Source: Inia geoffrensis (Eukaryota > Chordata > Mammalia > Artiodactyla > Iniidae). Taken from it: a stretch of DNA of 64,000 nt. The notes beneath the pieces are model-generated. The model had not been told where the DNA came from. It worked only from the letters and a program-made list of their open reading frames with translations, and ran no database searches. How positions within the stretch are numbered: position 1 is the first letter of the stretch; each line of letters starts with the position of its first letter. Positions 22,991-33,509 of the stretch are shown piece by piece. Both the position numbers and the translations under genes were made by a program. The DNA is taken from the NCBI GenBank assembly GCA_036417435.1, contig CM070899.1:69942501-70006500 (forward strand), read 5' to 3'.

Positions 22991-23507
22991 TTTGCTTATC
23001 TTACTGTGTTTGAGGTCTCCTTTCTGCAGGCTGCAGGTTCGTAGTTCCCGTTGTTTTTGGTGTCTGTCCCCTAAAGTTGGTTCAGTGGGTTGTATAGGCT
23101 TCCTGGTGGAGGAGACTAGTGCCTGTGTTCTGGTGGATGAGGCTGGATCTTGTCTTTCTGGTGGGCAGGTCAACGTCTGGTGGTGTGTTTTGGGGTGTCT
23201 GTGGACTTATTATGATTTTAGGCAGCCTCTCTGCTAATGGGTGGGGTTGTGTTCCTGTCTTGCTAGTTGTTTGGCATAGGGTGTCCAGCACTGTAGCTTG
23301 CTGGTCGTTGAGTGAAGCTGGGTGTTGAGATGGAGATCCATGGGAGATTTTCGCCATTTGATATTACGTGGAGCTGGGAGGTCTCTTGTGGACCAGTGTC
23401 CTGAAGTTGGCTCTCCCACCTCAGAGTCAAGGTACTGATTCCTGGCTGTAGCACCAAGAGCCTTTCATCCACATGGCTCAGAATTAAAGGGAGGAAAAGT
23501 AGAAAGA

Positions 23508-23580
23508 AAGAGAAAGAAAGGATAAAATAAAATAAAATAAGATAAAATAAAATAAAGTTATTAAAATAAAATTATTAAGA
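23508..23580. repeat. (AAAAT)n-like A-rich block in the L1 5'UTR
   Basis: AATAAAATAAAATAAG-type repeats followed by poly(A)/poly(T) runs at 23579-23594. I remember a related block in other cetartiodactyl L1 5'UTRs, so it is probably native to the element and not a later insertion. Confidence 0.85.
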
Positions 23581-24017
23581 AAAAAAATTTTTTTAAGTAA
23601 AATCAAAACAAAACAAAAAAAACGGAGGGATAGAACCCTAGGAGAAATGGTGAAAGCAAAGCTATACAGACAAAATTTCACACAGAAGCATACAGATACA
23701 CACAAAAAGAGGAAAAGGGGGAAAAAATAATAAATCTTGCTCTCAAAGTCCACTTCCTCAATTTGTGATGATTCGTTAACTATTCAGGCATTCCACAGAT
23801 GCAGGGTACATCAAGTTGTTTGTGGAGATTTAATCCGCTGCTCCTGAGGCTGCTGGGAGAGATTTCCCTTTCTCTTCTTTGTTCACACAGCTCCCGGGGC
23901 TCAGTTTTGGACTTGGCCCCGCCTCTGCGTGTAGGTTGCCGGGGGGCATCTGTTCTTTGCTCAGACAGGATGGGGTTAAAAGAGCCACTGATTCGGGGAC
24001 TCTGGCTCACTCAGGCC

Positions 24018-24041
24018 GGGGGGGGAGGGGGGAGGGAGGGG
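24018..24041 (+). other. G-rich run with G-quadruplex potential
   Basis: Four or more G-runs of three or more bases separated by single A on the plus strand, opposite to L1 sense. On paper this can fold into a G-quadruplex. Function is unknown. Confidence 0.7.
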
Positions 24042-24520
24042 CACGCAGTGCGGGGCGGGCCTGCGGTGGCAGAGGACAGCGTGACGTTGCACTAGCCTGA
24101 GGCGCGCCTTGCGTTCTCCCTGGAAAGTTGTCCCTGGATCACGGGAAACGCAGTGGCGGGCTGCACAGGCTCCCCGGAAGAGGGGTGTGGATAGTGACCT
24201 GTGCTCGCACACAGGCTTCTTGGTGGCGGTAGAAGCAGCCTTAGCGTCTCCTGCCCGTCTCTGGGGTCCACGCTTTTAGCCACGGCTCGCGCCCTCTCTG
24301 GAGCCCCTTTAAGCAGTGCTCTTAATCCCCTCTCCTCGTGCACCAGGAAACAAAAAGGGAAGAAAAAGTCTCTCGCCTCTTCGGCAGGTCCAGACTTTTT
24401 CCTGGACTCCCTCTGGGCTAGCCGTGGTGCACTAACCCCTTCAGGCTGTGTTCACGCCTCCAGTCCTCTCCCTGTGCTCCCACAGAAGCCCGAGCCTCAG
24501 CTCCCAGCCCTGCCCGCCCT

Positions 24521-25489
24521 GTGTTTGTCCTTTCTTAACCTCTTTTCCTCTTTCTTTTGATACAACATTCTGACTTTCCTTTGAGGAACTCCTCCCCATC
24601 TGAGTCCATGTGTTCAGGGTGGAGCAGACCTTACTTTCCTTACACAACTGGTAGGCTCAGGACCCACACTGGCCAATTAATCTCAGTGATGTTTCAGCCC
24701 AGAACCACAGCTGGAATTATTGGAAAAGAAATGTTACATGTCTGAAGGGGCTGGTAGCCATGTTTGCTCTTTGTGGAAAATATATGAGAACAAACAACAG
24801 ATAAGGCATGATGGAAAAGATGACTGACTCAGTGCCCTGAGGCTTCTGTTTGATGAAAAGCTGTAACTAGGAAATGGATGCCTTGCCTTTTCCAGTATGT
24901 GAGTGAATAAATTACATTTTAATGTTTAACCTACTTCAAATGCCCTGTTCATTGTTCAAATTTTAAATGAGGTAATAATGCATTGCAGTGGACCATCGTG
25001 CAACATATTGTGAAGTTTTTATGAAAAATAAATGAAACAATAAAGGAAATAAAGGAAAAATAAAAGTAAACAAAATAGTGTTATCACAGCATTTTGCCTA
25101 AAACTTGGCGCATTTTAAAGAAATAAATGAATATATATTAGATGTTTAGTAAAATCTAAGCCATTATTTAAATAAAAATATTAGTATCAAAAATAATACT
25201 AGCTTGGATAACTACCTTATTAACAAGTAAAAAGTTAGACATTTCAATAAAACATATATTTGTAATTAAAGTATTGAGGAAATGTTAATTTTGTTCAGTA
25301 TTTTTCCTACCCAAAGAACAAAAGAAAGCAACATTAAACTTCCCCTTCTCCTATATATGCCTTTAGGAACTGACTTTTTATCTTTCTTTATTGTACAGAC
25401 TAGCTTTAGGGAGTACTGGTGTGCACATCAGGTTTTCTTTTTATCAATTCCAAATCACTTCTTAATTCAACTAAATATAGTTACAAAAT
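24521..25489. other. Unassigned interval between L1 and LTR
   Basis: AT-rich. No gene or named repeat. The plus frame at 25282-25506 has no support. Confidence 0.45.
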
Positions 25490-25735
25490 TACATAAACAG
25501 TTTTAAAAATCTTCAACTTAATGGAACTCTCGGCTTCACGTGACACTACTTAACTCTCTTGGTGTCTCCCGCTCCCTTGCTGGTTTTGAGGATGCAAGCA
25601 GCCATATTAGGGACTCCAATGAAGCAAGGGACCACAGGTGGCCTCCAGGAACTGAGGCCAGTAAGAAACTAAAGCCCTCAGTCCTACAAACACGAGACCA
25701 ACAGCTATCTGAGTTTAAAAGAGAATTCTTACACA
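25490..25735 (+). mobile_element. MaLR (MLT1-like) LTR, left part
   Basis: Words such as TTGCTGGTTTTGAGGATGCAAG, CAGCCATATTAGGGACTCC, CAGTCCTACAAACACGAG and ACAGCTATCTGAGTTTAAAAG agree with an MLT1-type LTR in order. The right part is 26628-26817, and an L1 tail separates them. The 5' end of the LTR is missing or unrecognised. It is ancient and non-coding, with no internal genes seen. Confidence 0.72.
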
Positions 25736-26627
25736 CCTATTAGAATGGCCAAAATCCACACCACTGACAGCACCAAATGCTGACGAGGATGTTGTGCAAC
25801 GGAGACTCTCATTCATTGCTTGTGGAATGCAAAATGGTACAGCCACTTTGAAAGACAGATTGGCAGTTTCTTATGAAACTGAACATCCTCTTCCCATACA
25901 ATTCAGCAACTGCACTCTGTATTTACCCAAAGGAGTTGAAAATTTACGTCCACAAAAAAACCTGCACATGGATATTTATAGAAGCTTTATTCATAATAGC
26001 CAAAACTTGAAGCAACCAAGATGTCCTTCAGAAGGTGAATGGATAAATAAATTGTGTTATACCAAGACAATGGAATATCATTCAGTGCTAAAAAGAAATT
26101 AACTACCAAGTCATGAAAAGACATGGAGGAAACTTAAATGCATATTACTAAATAAAAGAAGCCAAACTGAAAAGGCTACACCCTATATGATTCCAACTCT
26201 ACAACACTGTAGAAAAGGCAACACTGTGGAGTCAGTAAAAAAAGATCAACAGTTGCAAGGAGTTGGTGGGGAGGGGAAGAGATGAATAGGTAGACCACAG
26301 AGGGATTTTTTAGAGCAGTGAAAATACTGTGTATAATACTACAATGATGGGTCTATGTCATTATGCATTTGTACAAACCCATAGAATGTACAACATCAAG
26401 AGTGAACCCTAACGTAAACAATGGACTTTGGTGATTATAATGTGTTGATGTCAGTTCATCAGTTGTAACAAATGTACAATTTGGTAGGGGATGTTGAAAT
26501 GGGGAGGCTATGTATGGCGAGGAGGGGTTATATGGGAAATCCCTGTACCTTCCTCTTGACTTTGCTGCTAACCTAAAATTGCTCTTTAAAAAGTCTTAAG
26601 ATTAAAAAAAAAAAAAAAAAAAAGAGG
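25736..26627 (+). mobile_element. Old L1M 3' end (ORF2 tail and 3'UTR) inserted in the LTR
   Basis: ORF2 C-terminal DNA starts with TTAGAATGGCCAAAATCCAC and is followed by AAAATGGTACAGCCACTTTG, GGAATATCATTCAGTGCTAA, then a 3'UTR and a poly(A) of about 19 bases near 26605-26622. The plus frame at 25794-26102 is the broken ORF2 tail. Flanks share a six-base core (ATTCTT) at both ends, probably the remains of the target duplication. Confidence 0.85.
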
Positions 26628-26817
26628 TTTATTCTTCAGGTAAGACTTGGATGAAAACCCAGCCCTGGTAAACACCTTGACTGTACGCTTGCAAGGACCT
26701 ACTTAAATTGTGCCCAGAGACTACATCCACAGATACTGTGAGATAATAAATGCATGCTCTTTTAAGTCATTAAGTCTGTGGTAATACTGCTATACAACAA
26801 GAGAAAACTAATATGTA
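26628..26817 (+). mobile_element. MaLR (MLT1-like) LTR, right part
   Basis: Ends in the classic MLT1 3' sequence: AACACCTTGACTG, GAGATAATAAATGCATGCTC, TTTTAAGTCATTAAGTCTGTG, GTAATACTGCTATACAACAA, and AAAACTAATATG. The poly(A) signal AATAAA sits within it. Confidence 0.85.
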
Positions 26818-27409
26818 ATTGCTATCTTCCTTCGATGTCTGAGATACATTTCAAATTGGGTTTTTCTCATGACTCAGGACATCGCATATAAATCTCTTTA
26901 GTGTTTTTTTTTCCCTACTACTATTGATTAAAATGTGGTATCTTTCAGGAGAGAGAATACCTTTAGCCACTTCTAACACTACTAACCCTCCTAGAAAATC
27001 TTTTTCATTCCTTTTAACTTAATTTGCATTCGAGGTTGATTATTAAGCTCAGACTTCAACTTCTAAGGACCATACTTACATCATTGAAGCTATACATCTT
27101 CACTTGAATACCTCATGAATGTCCTAAACTCATTACTGAAAAATGAGTTCAACTGTTAGGAAGACTCAAGCATTCGTTAGAAAGAGTTTGAAAAAAATTT
27201 AAGAATCACCTACTTAAAACCCTTAATATTATAAATGGTGAGATTGAGACTCTGAGAATTTTCTAGTGACATTCACAATGCCTTACAGCTAGCACTATTG
27301 AAATGATTACTTATTAACACTTAGCTGACAAATTTTCTAACCTGAAGTGAAATGACAAAGTTGTTACTTTGGCTACACTCAGTTATTTATAATACTTTTA
27401 TAGTCTTGA
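26818..27409. other. Unassigned intergenic sequence
   Basis: No gene. An old L1 piece may begin in this interval, but it is too diverged to bound. Confidence 0.4.
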
Positions 27410-27816
27410 CCCACACAAGACCTTTGATATAAAACCTCTAAGTAAAATACTAGTAAATGAATTGAACACTGAATTTAAAAATTATGAATCATGATTAAAT
27501 AGCATTAATCCAAGGAATGTATAGTTGGTTTAACATCAGAAAATGTATTAATGTAATTTATTAAACTAATCATCTAAAAGAGAAAAATCAGATAATCAAC
27601 TCAGTGCAGAAAGAAAAATTCATTTAATATGGTTCAACAACTATTTATGATAGCAACTCCTAGCAAGCTACACATAACAGAGAACAGTTCAACCTGATAA
27701 AAATAATGTGTCAAAATTCTACAATCAGTTTAAACTTTAGAAGTTTTCCTTTAAGGTTAGCTCTGAAAGTCAAGGCCAATGCAGTAAAGAAAGGAAGAGA
27801 AATAAGAGATTTACAA
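27410..27816 (+). mobile_element. Ancient L1M ORF2 fragment, left part
   Basis: Broken ORF2 DNA of an old L1. GGTTTAACATCAGAAAATG and AACTCAGTGCAGAAAGAAAAAT match the RT-region phrase that holds the first catalytic Asp in L1s, and TAGAAGTTTTCCTTTAAGG is the following segment. A younger L1 breaks it at 27816. Confidence 0.72.
27808..27816. repeat. Target-site duplication, left copy
   Basis: AGAGATTTA, identical to 28855-28863; it brackets the younger 5'-truncated L1. Confidence 0.85.
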
Positions 27817-28854
27817 GCAGCTCAGGCAGCTCAATATCAAAAAAAACAAACAACCCAATCCAAAAATGGGCAGAAGACCTAAATAGACATTTTTCCAAAG
27901 AAGATATGGCCAACAAACACATGAAAGGATGCTCAACATCACTAATCACTAGAGAAATGCAAATCAAAACTACAATGAGGTATCACCTCACACCAGTCAG
28001 AATGGCCACCATCAAAAAATCTACAAACAGTAAATGCTGGAGAGGGTGTGGAGAAAAGGGAACCCTCTTGCACTGTTGGTGGGAATGTAAATTGATACAG
28101 TCACTATGGAGAACAGTATTGAGGTTCCTTAAAAAACTACAAATAGAACTACCATACGACCCAGCAATCCCACTACTGGACATATATCCTGAGAAAACCA
28201 TAATTCAAAAAGAGTCACGTACCACAATGTTCATTGCAGCTCTATTTACAATAGCCAGGACATGGAAGCAACCTAAGTGTCCATCGACAGACAAATGGAT
28301 AAAGAAGATGTGGCATATATATACACAATGGAACATTACTCAGCCATAAAATGAAACAAAATTGAGTTATTTGTAGTGAGGTGGATGGACCTAGAGTCTG
28401 TCATACAGAGTGAAGTAAGTCAGAAAGAGAAAAACAAATACCGTATGCTAACACATATATATGGAATCTAAAAAAAAAAAAAAAAAAAAAATGGTTATGA
28501 AGAACGCAGGGGCAGGATGGGAATAAAGATGCAGACCTACTAGAGAATGGACTTGAGGACACGGGGAGGGGGAAGGGTAAGCTGAGACAAAGTGAGAGAG
28601 TGGCATGGACATATATACACTACTAAATGTAAAATCGATAGCTAGTAGGAAGCAGCCGCATAGCATAGAGAAATCAGCTCTGTGCTTTGTGACCACCTAG
28701 AGGGGTGGGATAGGGAGGGTGGGAGGGAGGGAGATGCACGAGGGAAGACATATGGGGATAATATGTGTATGTGTAGCTGATTCACTTTGTTATAAAGCAG
28801 AAACTAACACACCATTGTAAAGCAATTATACCCCAATAAAGGTGTAAAAAAAAA
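27817..28854 (+). mobile_element. Younger 5'-truncated L1 (1.0 kb) inserted into ancient L1
   Basis: Begins in ORF2 coding DNA (CAAGCAGCTCAGGCAGCTCA) and ends in a 3'UTR plus a short A tail (28844-28854). Its C-terminal ORF2 fragment (27906-28349) reads [18 protein letters not shown], keeping the His that the large L1 has lost. A frameshift ends the frame early after [10 protein letters not shown]. The 9-base duplication AGAGATTTA on both sides shows a single insertion event into older L1 DNA. Confidence 0.93.
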
Positions 28855-29547
28855 AAGAGATTTAAAAATTGAAAGAGAAGTAGAAAAATGGATACTATTT
28901 GGGAATGATATAATCATCTACCGGCACAAATAAATTTAAAAGTGAGAATAAACTATTAGAACAAAGTCAAACCTACAAATACCAATGCCATTCATCTCTA
29001 GTAGCAGTAATGTAGTGAAAAATATAATAAAAATATCATAACTTTCCTAATAACAAAAAAATAAACTACATGGTAATTAACTTTAGCAAAAAATAAATCA
29101 AAATTTTAATTAAAAAAATTTAGCATGGGATATAAGAACTAAATAAATTGAGAGGTAGTCCATGTTCTTCAACAGGATAACATATTCTAAAGATTTAAAA
29201 TCCCCTAAAATTTGGTTAAAATACAAGCAAAACACCATATAGAATTTCCTAAGAACCCTACATACTTACTTAGGTATAAATTTAAAATTTCATTTAAAAA
29301 ATTTATTTAAAAATTGTATTAAATCAACAATTCAACATTAAAAAGAAACAATGGGACTTTTCTACTGGGTATTAATAATCATTTCAAAGATTTGGTCAGA
29401 AAATTATATATAGCATTAATGGAAAAAATCTAATGGACAAAATAGAGATCTTATAAGCAAACGTGTCCATGAAATTAAATATTTGATAAAGATGAAGCCA
29501 CAAATCAACAGAGGAGCATAGATTGTTGAGTATGTGGTGTTCAGTGA

Positions 29548-29560
<13 letters not shown>
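28855..29560 (+). mobile_element. Ancient L1M ORF2 fragment, right part
   Basis: Continues the ancient L1 after the nested copy. AGTAGAAAAATGGATACTATTTG (28880-28902) matches an old L1 RT region, and AATTGAGAGGTAGTCCATGTTC near 29148 is the following coding phrase. Frames are lost. An AT repeat follows. Confidence 0.7.

Positions 29561-29590
<30 letters not shown>
29549..29590. repeat. (TA)n microsatellite
   Basis: TA dinucleotides with one CATA interruption near the left end. It explains the Tyr/Ile frame on the minus strand (29416-29628). Confidence 0.95.
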
Positions 29591-29594
<4 letters not shown>

Positions 29595-29649
29595 TGGATT
29601 CCTTACAAACATCATGTACAAAGGTCAATTTGGTTACATTAAAAACTTA

Positions 29650-29837
29650 TATGCCTGGTTAAGACTCCATGCTCCCAATGCAGGAGGCCTGGGTTCGATC
29701 CTTGGTCAGGGAACTAGATCCCGCATGCCTTAACTAAGAGAAGCATACTGCAACTAAAGATCCAGCACGTGGCAACGAACAGCCCGCATGCTGCAACTAA
29801 GACCTGGCACAGCCAAATAAATATTAAAAAAAAAAAG
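29650..29837 (+). mobile_element. Older CHR-type SINE
   Basis: Shorter and more diverged than the young form: GACTCCATGCTCCCAATGCAG, a good pol III B-box match in GGGTTCGATCC, CAGGGAACTAGATCCCGCATG, then an AAATAAATATTA plus A-tail. It is part of the tRNA-derived CHR family, but an older subfamily. I could not match a target duplication. Confidence 0.9.
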
Positions 29838-29844
29838 CCCTATA

Positions 29845-29930
29845 TGGCTGATTCACTTCACCGTACAGCAAAAACTAATGCAACATTTTATATCAACTAT
29901 ACTTCAGTTAAAACAATTAATTTTAAAAAA
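29845..29930 (+). mobile_element. Old L1 3' terminus fragment
   Basis: GGCTGATTCACTTCACCGTAC, AACTAATGCAACATTTTATA, and CAACTATACTTCAGTTAAAA are the terminal words of an L1 3'UTR. The fragment is 85 bp and sits directly after the SINE. Confidence 0.8.
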
Positions 29931-30892
29931 ACCTGTATGTGCTACAGAACACTGTTGAAAGAAATAAGAGAACATTTCTTGTTCTTGTACAGACATTTCT
30001 TGTTCATGGATGAAAGATTCAATATTGCTAAGATGCCAATTTTTTCAAATTCAATCTACCGGTTCAACACAACTCAATCAAAATATCTGCAAGCTATTTT
30101 ACAGACATTGACAAAGTGATTCTAAAGTTTATACATAAAGGCAAAATTCATAGATTATCCAATATAATATGATGAAGAACAAAGTTGAGGGACTCACTCT
30201 ACTCAATTTCAAGACCTACTATAAATCTACAGTAATCAATACAGCATGGTATTGGTGAAGGAATAGATAGTTAGATGAATGGAAAAGAATAGACAGCCCA
30301 GAAATAGATCCACACAAATGTAGTCTACCAATATTTGGCAAAGATTCAAAGGCAATTCAATGGAGAATGAATAGTCTTTTCAACAAATGATCCTGGACAA
30401 TGGGATGTACATATGCAAAAAAAAAGAAAAAGAAGACCCTAGACACAGACCTACACACATTTTAGAAAAATTAACTAAAAGTAGAACATAGACCCATATG
30501 TAAAACAGAAAACTATGCAACTTCTAGAAGAAAATATAAAAGGAAATCTACATGCTTTGTGGTTGGTGATAAACTTAGATAAAACACCAAATGCATGATC
30601 CATGAAAGAAAAAAATTTAGAAGTTGCATTTTAGTAAATTAAGAACCTATGCTGTTTGAAAAACAATGTCAAGAGAATGAAAAGATACGCCATGAACTGG
30701 GAGAAAATATTTGTAAAACTCATATCTGGTAGAGGACTTGTATTCAAAAGTCAACAATAAGAAATCAAACAACCCAATTAAAAAGTGGGTAAAAGATTTG
30801 AACAGGCACCTCACCAAAGATGGTATACAGATGGCAATAAACATACAAAAATATTTTCAACATCGTTTTTTATTAGAAAAATGCAAATTAGG
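29931..30892 (+). mobile_element. Ancient L1M ORF2 3' half, left part
   Basis: GATTCAATATTGCTAAGATG, CTACAGTAATCAATACAGCATG, CCCAGAAATAGATCCACACAA and CAACCCAATTAAAAAGTGGG are successive ORF2 phrases of an old L1. The plus frame at 29769-30119 is a chance merge of SINE and L1. A SINE splits the element at 30893. Confidence 0.85.
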
Positions 30893-31190
30893 GCTTCCTT
30901 GGTGGCGCAGTGGTTAAGACTCTGCCCGCCAATGCAGGGGACACGGGCCTGGGAAGATCCCACATGCTGTGGAGCAACGACGCCCGTGCGCCACAAGTAC
31001 TGAACCTGCGCTCTAGAGCCCACGAGCCACAACTACGGAAGCCCACGTGCCTAGAGCCTGTGCTCTGCAGCAAGAGAAGCCACCACAATGAGGGGCCTGC
31101 GCACCGCAACGAAGGGTGGCCCCCACTTGCTGTAACTGGACAAAGCCCGTGTGCAGCAGCAAAGACCCATACAACTCGATATAACTGAAC
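30893..31190 (+). mobile_element. CHR-type SINE, long diverged form
   Basis: Starts GGGCTTCCTTGGTGGCGCAG and contains a body longer than the young copies (about 298 bp), with CCGCAACGAAGGGTGGCCCC before an A-poor tail. Diverged and lacking a clean poly(A). Inserted in the L1M reading order, which resumes at 31191. Confidence 0.85.
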
Positions 31191-31929
31191 ATGTGTTAGA
31201 ATGGCTAAAATCTGAAAAATACTAGCAATATCAATTGCTGACACAAAGATGTTGAGCAAAGAAACTCATTCATTACTAGGAGGAATGCAAAGTGGTACAT
31301 TCACTTTGGAAGGCAATTTGGCAGTTTCTTACAAAGCTAAATATTTTCTTACCATATGATACAGCAATCACTGAATTTGACTTGAAACTTATGTCCAAAG
31401 AATAGCTCATAAATGTTCATAATAACTTTATGAAAAATTACCAAAAACTGGAAGCAACCAAGACCTCCTTTCAAAAAGGTGAACAGTTAAACCATTGTAT
31501 ATTCATACAATGGAAAACTATACAGAAATAAAAAGGAATAAGCTATCAAACTACACAAAGACATGAATGAATCTTAAGTGAGTATTGGTAAGTGAAGAAT
31601 ATATTCTGAAAAGGCTCTATGATACATGATTCTATTTATTTGGGCTTCTGGAAAAGGCAAAAAATAGAGGAGGCAACAGATTAGTGGTTGTCAAAAGTTC
31701 AGGGGTGCAGGGAAGAAACTGAGTAGGGAATTATGTAGGGGAGTGATATTTCATATGATAATATAATGGGGGGATACATGATATCATGCATTTGTCAAAA
31801 CCAGTAGAACTTCACATCATAAAGAATGAACCTAAATGTACGTAGATTTTTAAAACTTCAGGAGGTCAGGGTGAAGTGCAAAATATGATAAAATAATGTA
31901 ATTGTACTACAAAAGTGTGAAACTATCTT
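31191..31929 (+). mobile_element. Ancient L1M ORF2 tail and 3'UTR, right part
   Basis: Resumes with GTGTTAGAATGGCTAAAATC, TTGGCAGTTTCTTACAAAGC, CTGGAAGCAACCAAGACC, then 3'UTR words close to those at 26170-26600, so it is the same subfamily as the old L1 tail at 25736-26627. Confidence 0.82.
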
Positions 31930-33490
31930 ATTCTAGGGGGTGGGTGAAAAGGTGCTGACCTACGTAACTTTGGAAATGAGTGGACTATGTAAGACTAAAG
32001 AAAAAAGTAACTGTAATTAAGCACTATGCTCTAGCTGTTTCCCATGGACCTACAGGTTAAGAATTCTGAAACATACACATTTACCCAAACTGAACAGTTA
32101 AGTAAATGGATGGAGCCAGGTTTTTTACTATTGGGGTAGGAAGTTACAGATAAGAAAGGAGGGGAGGGTTAGAATAATACATGTGTTAATGGATTAGAAT
32201 TGGAGATATCAGTATGAATTCAGGCTTAGCTTAATGTTGGTATAAAAGGTAACATATAGAAATGTTTGTAAATTTGCATATATGAAGATTATATTATACA
32301 TATTTATCATACAGTATTATATATTACCTCTATCTGTAATGTTATATATATTATATGTATTATATATATCCTTGCTCTGTTAGCTGTAAGGGCCTAGAAC
32401 CAGTAGCAATGAGTATACCTAGTGCTGAGATCTTGGTTTCTAATACCATTTTCCAATAAAAGAAACCAGGGCTCTTTGGAGACATGGCTGATTCTAGGAC
32501 TGGGGCATGAAATACACAAGATGAGCCTGGTGCATCTTATAGTGCTAGAAAGTAAGGAAGTACTCCAGGAATCATGAAGATTGGAGTATGTCGAAGGGGC
32601 ATAGAAGCCAACTGAAACAAGGGCCAAACCTGACACAATTTGAGTATCAAAATAATTAACGTAGTGCTGGATTATAACACAAAGTATAAGTTTCCATGAG
32701 TCTGTACTTCTATAAATAAATGATTGAATAAATAAATAAATGGAGGAATAGACAAATCTTCTAAATGGATAAATTCCAATAATTTTCATAGATACTTTGC
32801 CCTCAACAAGATTTAGTATAACTCTCCACTTCTTTAGTGAGCTGTGCACAGTGATTTCCTCTTAAAGAGTACAGTGTGGAAAAGGGGGGAGAAAGTAACT
32901 ATTTAGAGGAAAAACATAGTCAACGGTATATCAGCTAGGTGAGCAAGGCCAATATCAACAACAATAAATCATGTTGAAAGTATGTGACCTTGATAGGATG
33001 TGATGAAAATGGCATCTTCTTCTGTGATCTTCTTCTTCTAAACCCATAACCCCAGCCTAAGCATGAGAAAAACATCAGACAAATCAGACAAATCCCAATA
33101 AAGGGACATTTTACAAAATACCTAACCAGTATTCCTCAAAACCACCAAGGTCATCAAAAACAGGGAATGTCTGAAAGGCCATCTCAGCCAAGAGAAGCCT
33201 AAGAAGACATGATGACTAAATGTGTTGTGGTATCCTGGAAGGGATCCCAGAAGAGAAAAAGGACACTTGGTAAAAACTAAGGACATCTGCATAAAGCATG
33301 GACTTCAGTTGATAATAATGTATCAATTTGGTTCTTTAGTGGTATCATATAGCATGCTAATTTATATTAATGTATGTTAATAATAGACAAAACTGAGTGT
33401 GGGGTATATTGGAACTCTCTGTACTATCTTCACAATTTTTCCATAAGTCTAAAACTATTCCTGAAATTTAAAAAGCTAATTAAAAGAACA
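31930..33490 (+). mobile_element. Old L1M (L1MC/ME-like) 3'UTR
   Basis: A second old L1 3'UTR. Recognisable words: GAATTGGAGATATCAGTATG, AGACATGGCTGATTCTAGG, CAAACCTGACACAATTTGAG, GGATTATAACACAAAGTATAAG, TCCATGAGTCTGTACTTC, AAAACATCAGACAAATCAG, GGTATCCTGGAAGGGATCCC, TAAAACTATTCCTGAAATTT. The minus frame at 32394-32849 runs against it and has no meaning. Confidence 0.85.
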
Positions 33491-33509
33491 TATATTTGAA
33501 AGGCAAAAT

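Larger units (their letters stand above)
17885..24520 (-). mobile_element. Nearly complete L1 LINE (young, dead copy)
   Basis: About 6.6 kb in minus orientation. Order on the minus strand: 5'UTR (from about 24520), ORF1 (22990 to 22121), short spacer, ORF2 (22062 to 18267), 3'UTR, poly(A) (seen as T run 17885-17894). It is not full length at the 5' end: compared with the cetartiodactyl L1 5'UTR as I remember it, the sequence stops in mid-UTR near CCCAGCCCTGCCCGCCCTG. Codons for the endonuclease, reverse transcriptase and C-terminal Cys region are all recognisable, but several frameshifts and stops make it unable to move. I could not find a matching target-site duplication at its two ends. Confidence 0.95.
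22991..24520 (-). promoter_or_regulatory. L1 5'UTR and internal promoter region, 5'-truncated
   Basis: About 1.5 kb. From ORF1 outward: a pyrimidine/purine mixed part (23000-23480), an A-rich block with (AAAAT)-like repeats (23508-23580), then a CpG-bearing GC-rich part (23800-24520). GC-rich DNA in an AT-rich surround is typical of the L1 promoter. The truncated part would hold the transcription start, so promoter activity is doubtful. Open frames on both strands here (up to 119 codons, 24201-24560) are the product of the GC-rich composition. Confidence 0.88.

Noticed and set aside
22626..23237. 203-codon plus frame
   Set aside because: It is the antisense strand of L1 ORF1 and 5'UTR; the low-Lys, Phe/Ser-rich protein is a shadow of A-rich sense codons.
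23800..24520. CpG island promoter of a host gene
   Set aside because: The GC-rich block is continuous with, and ordered as, the L1 5'UTR; no host exon follows.
24201..24560. 119-codon plus frame in GC-rich DNA
   Set aside because: Within the L1 5'UTR, antisense; stop-poor because of GC content.
32394..32849. 151-codon minus frame
   Set aside because: Runs against an old L1 3'UTR with no sequence signature of a protein.
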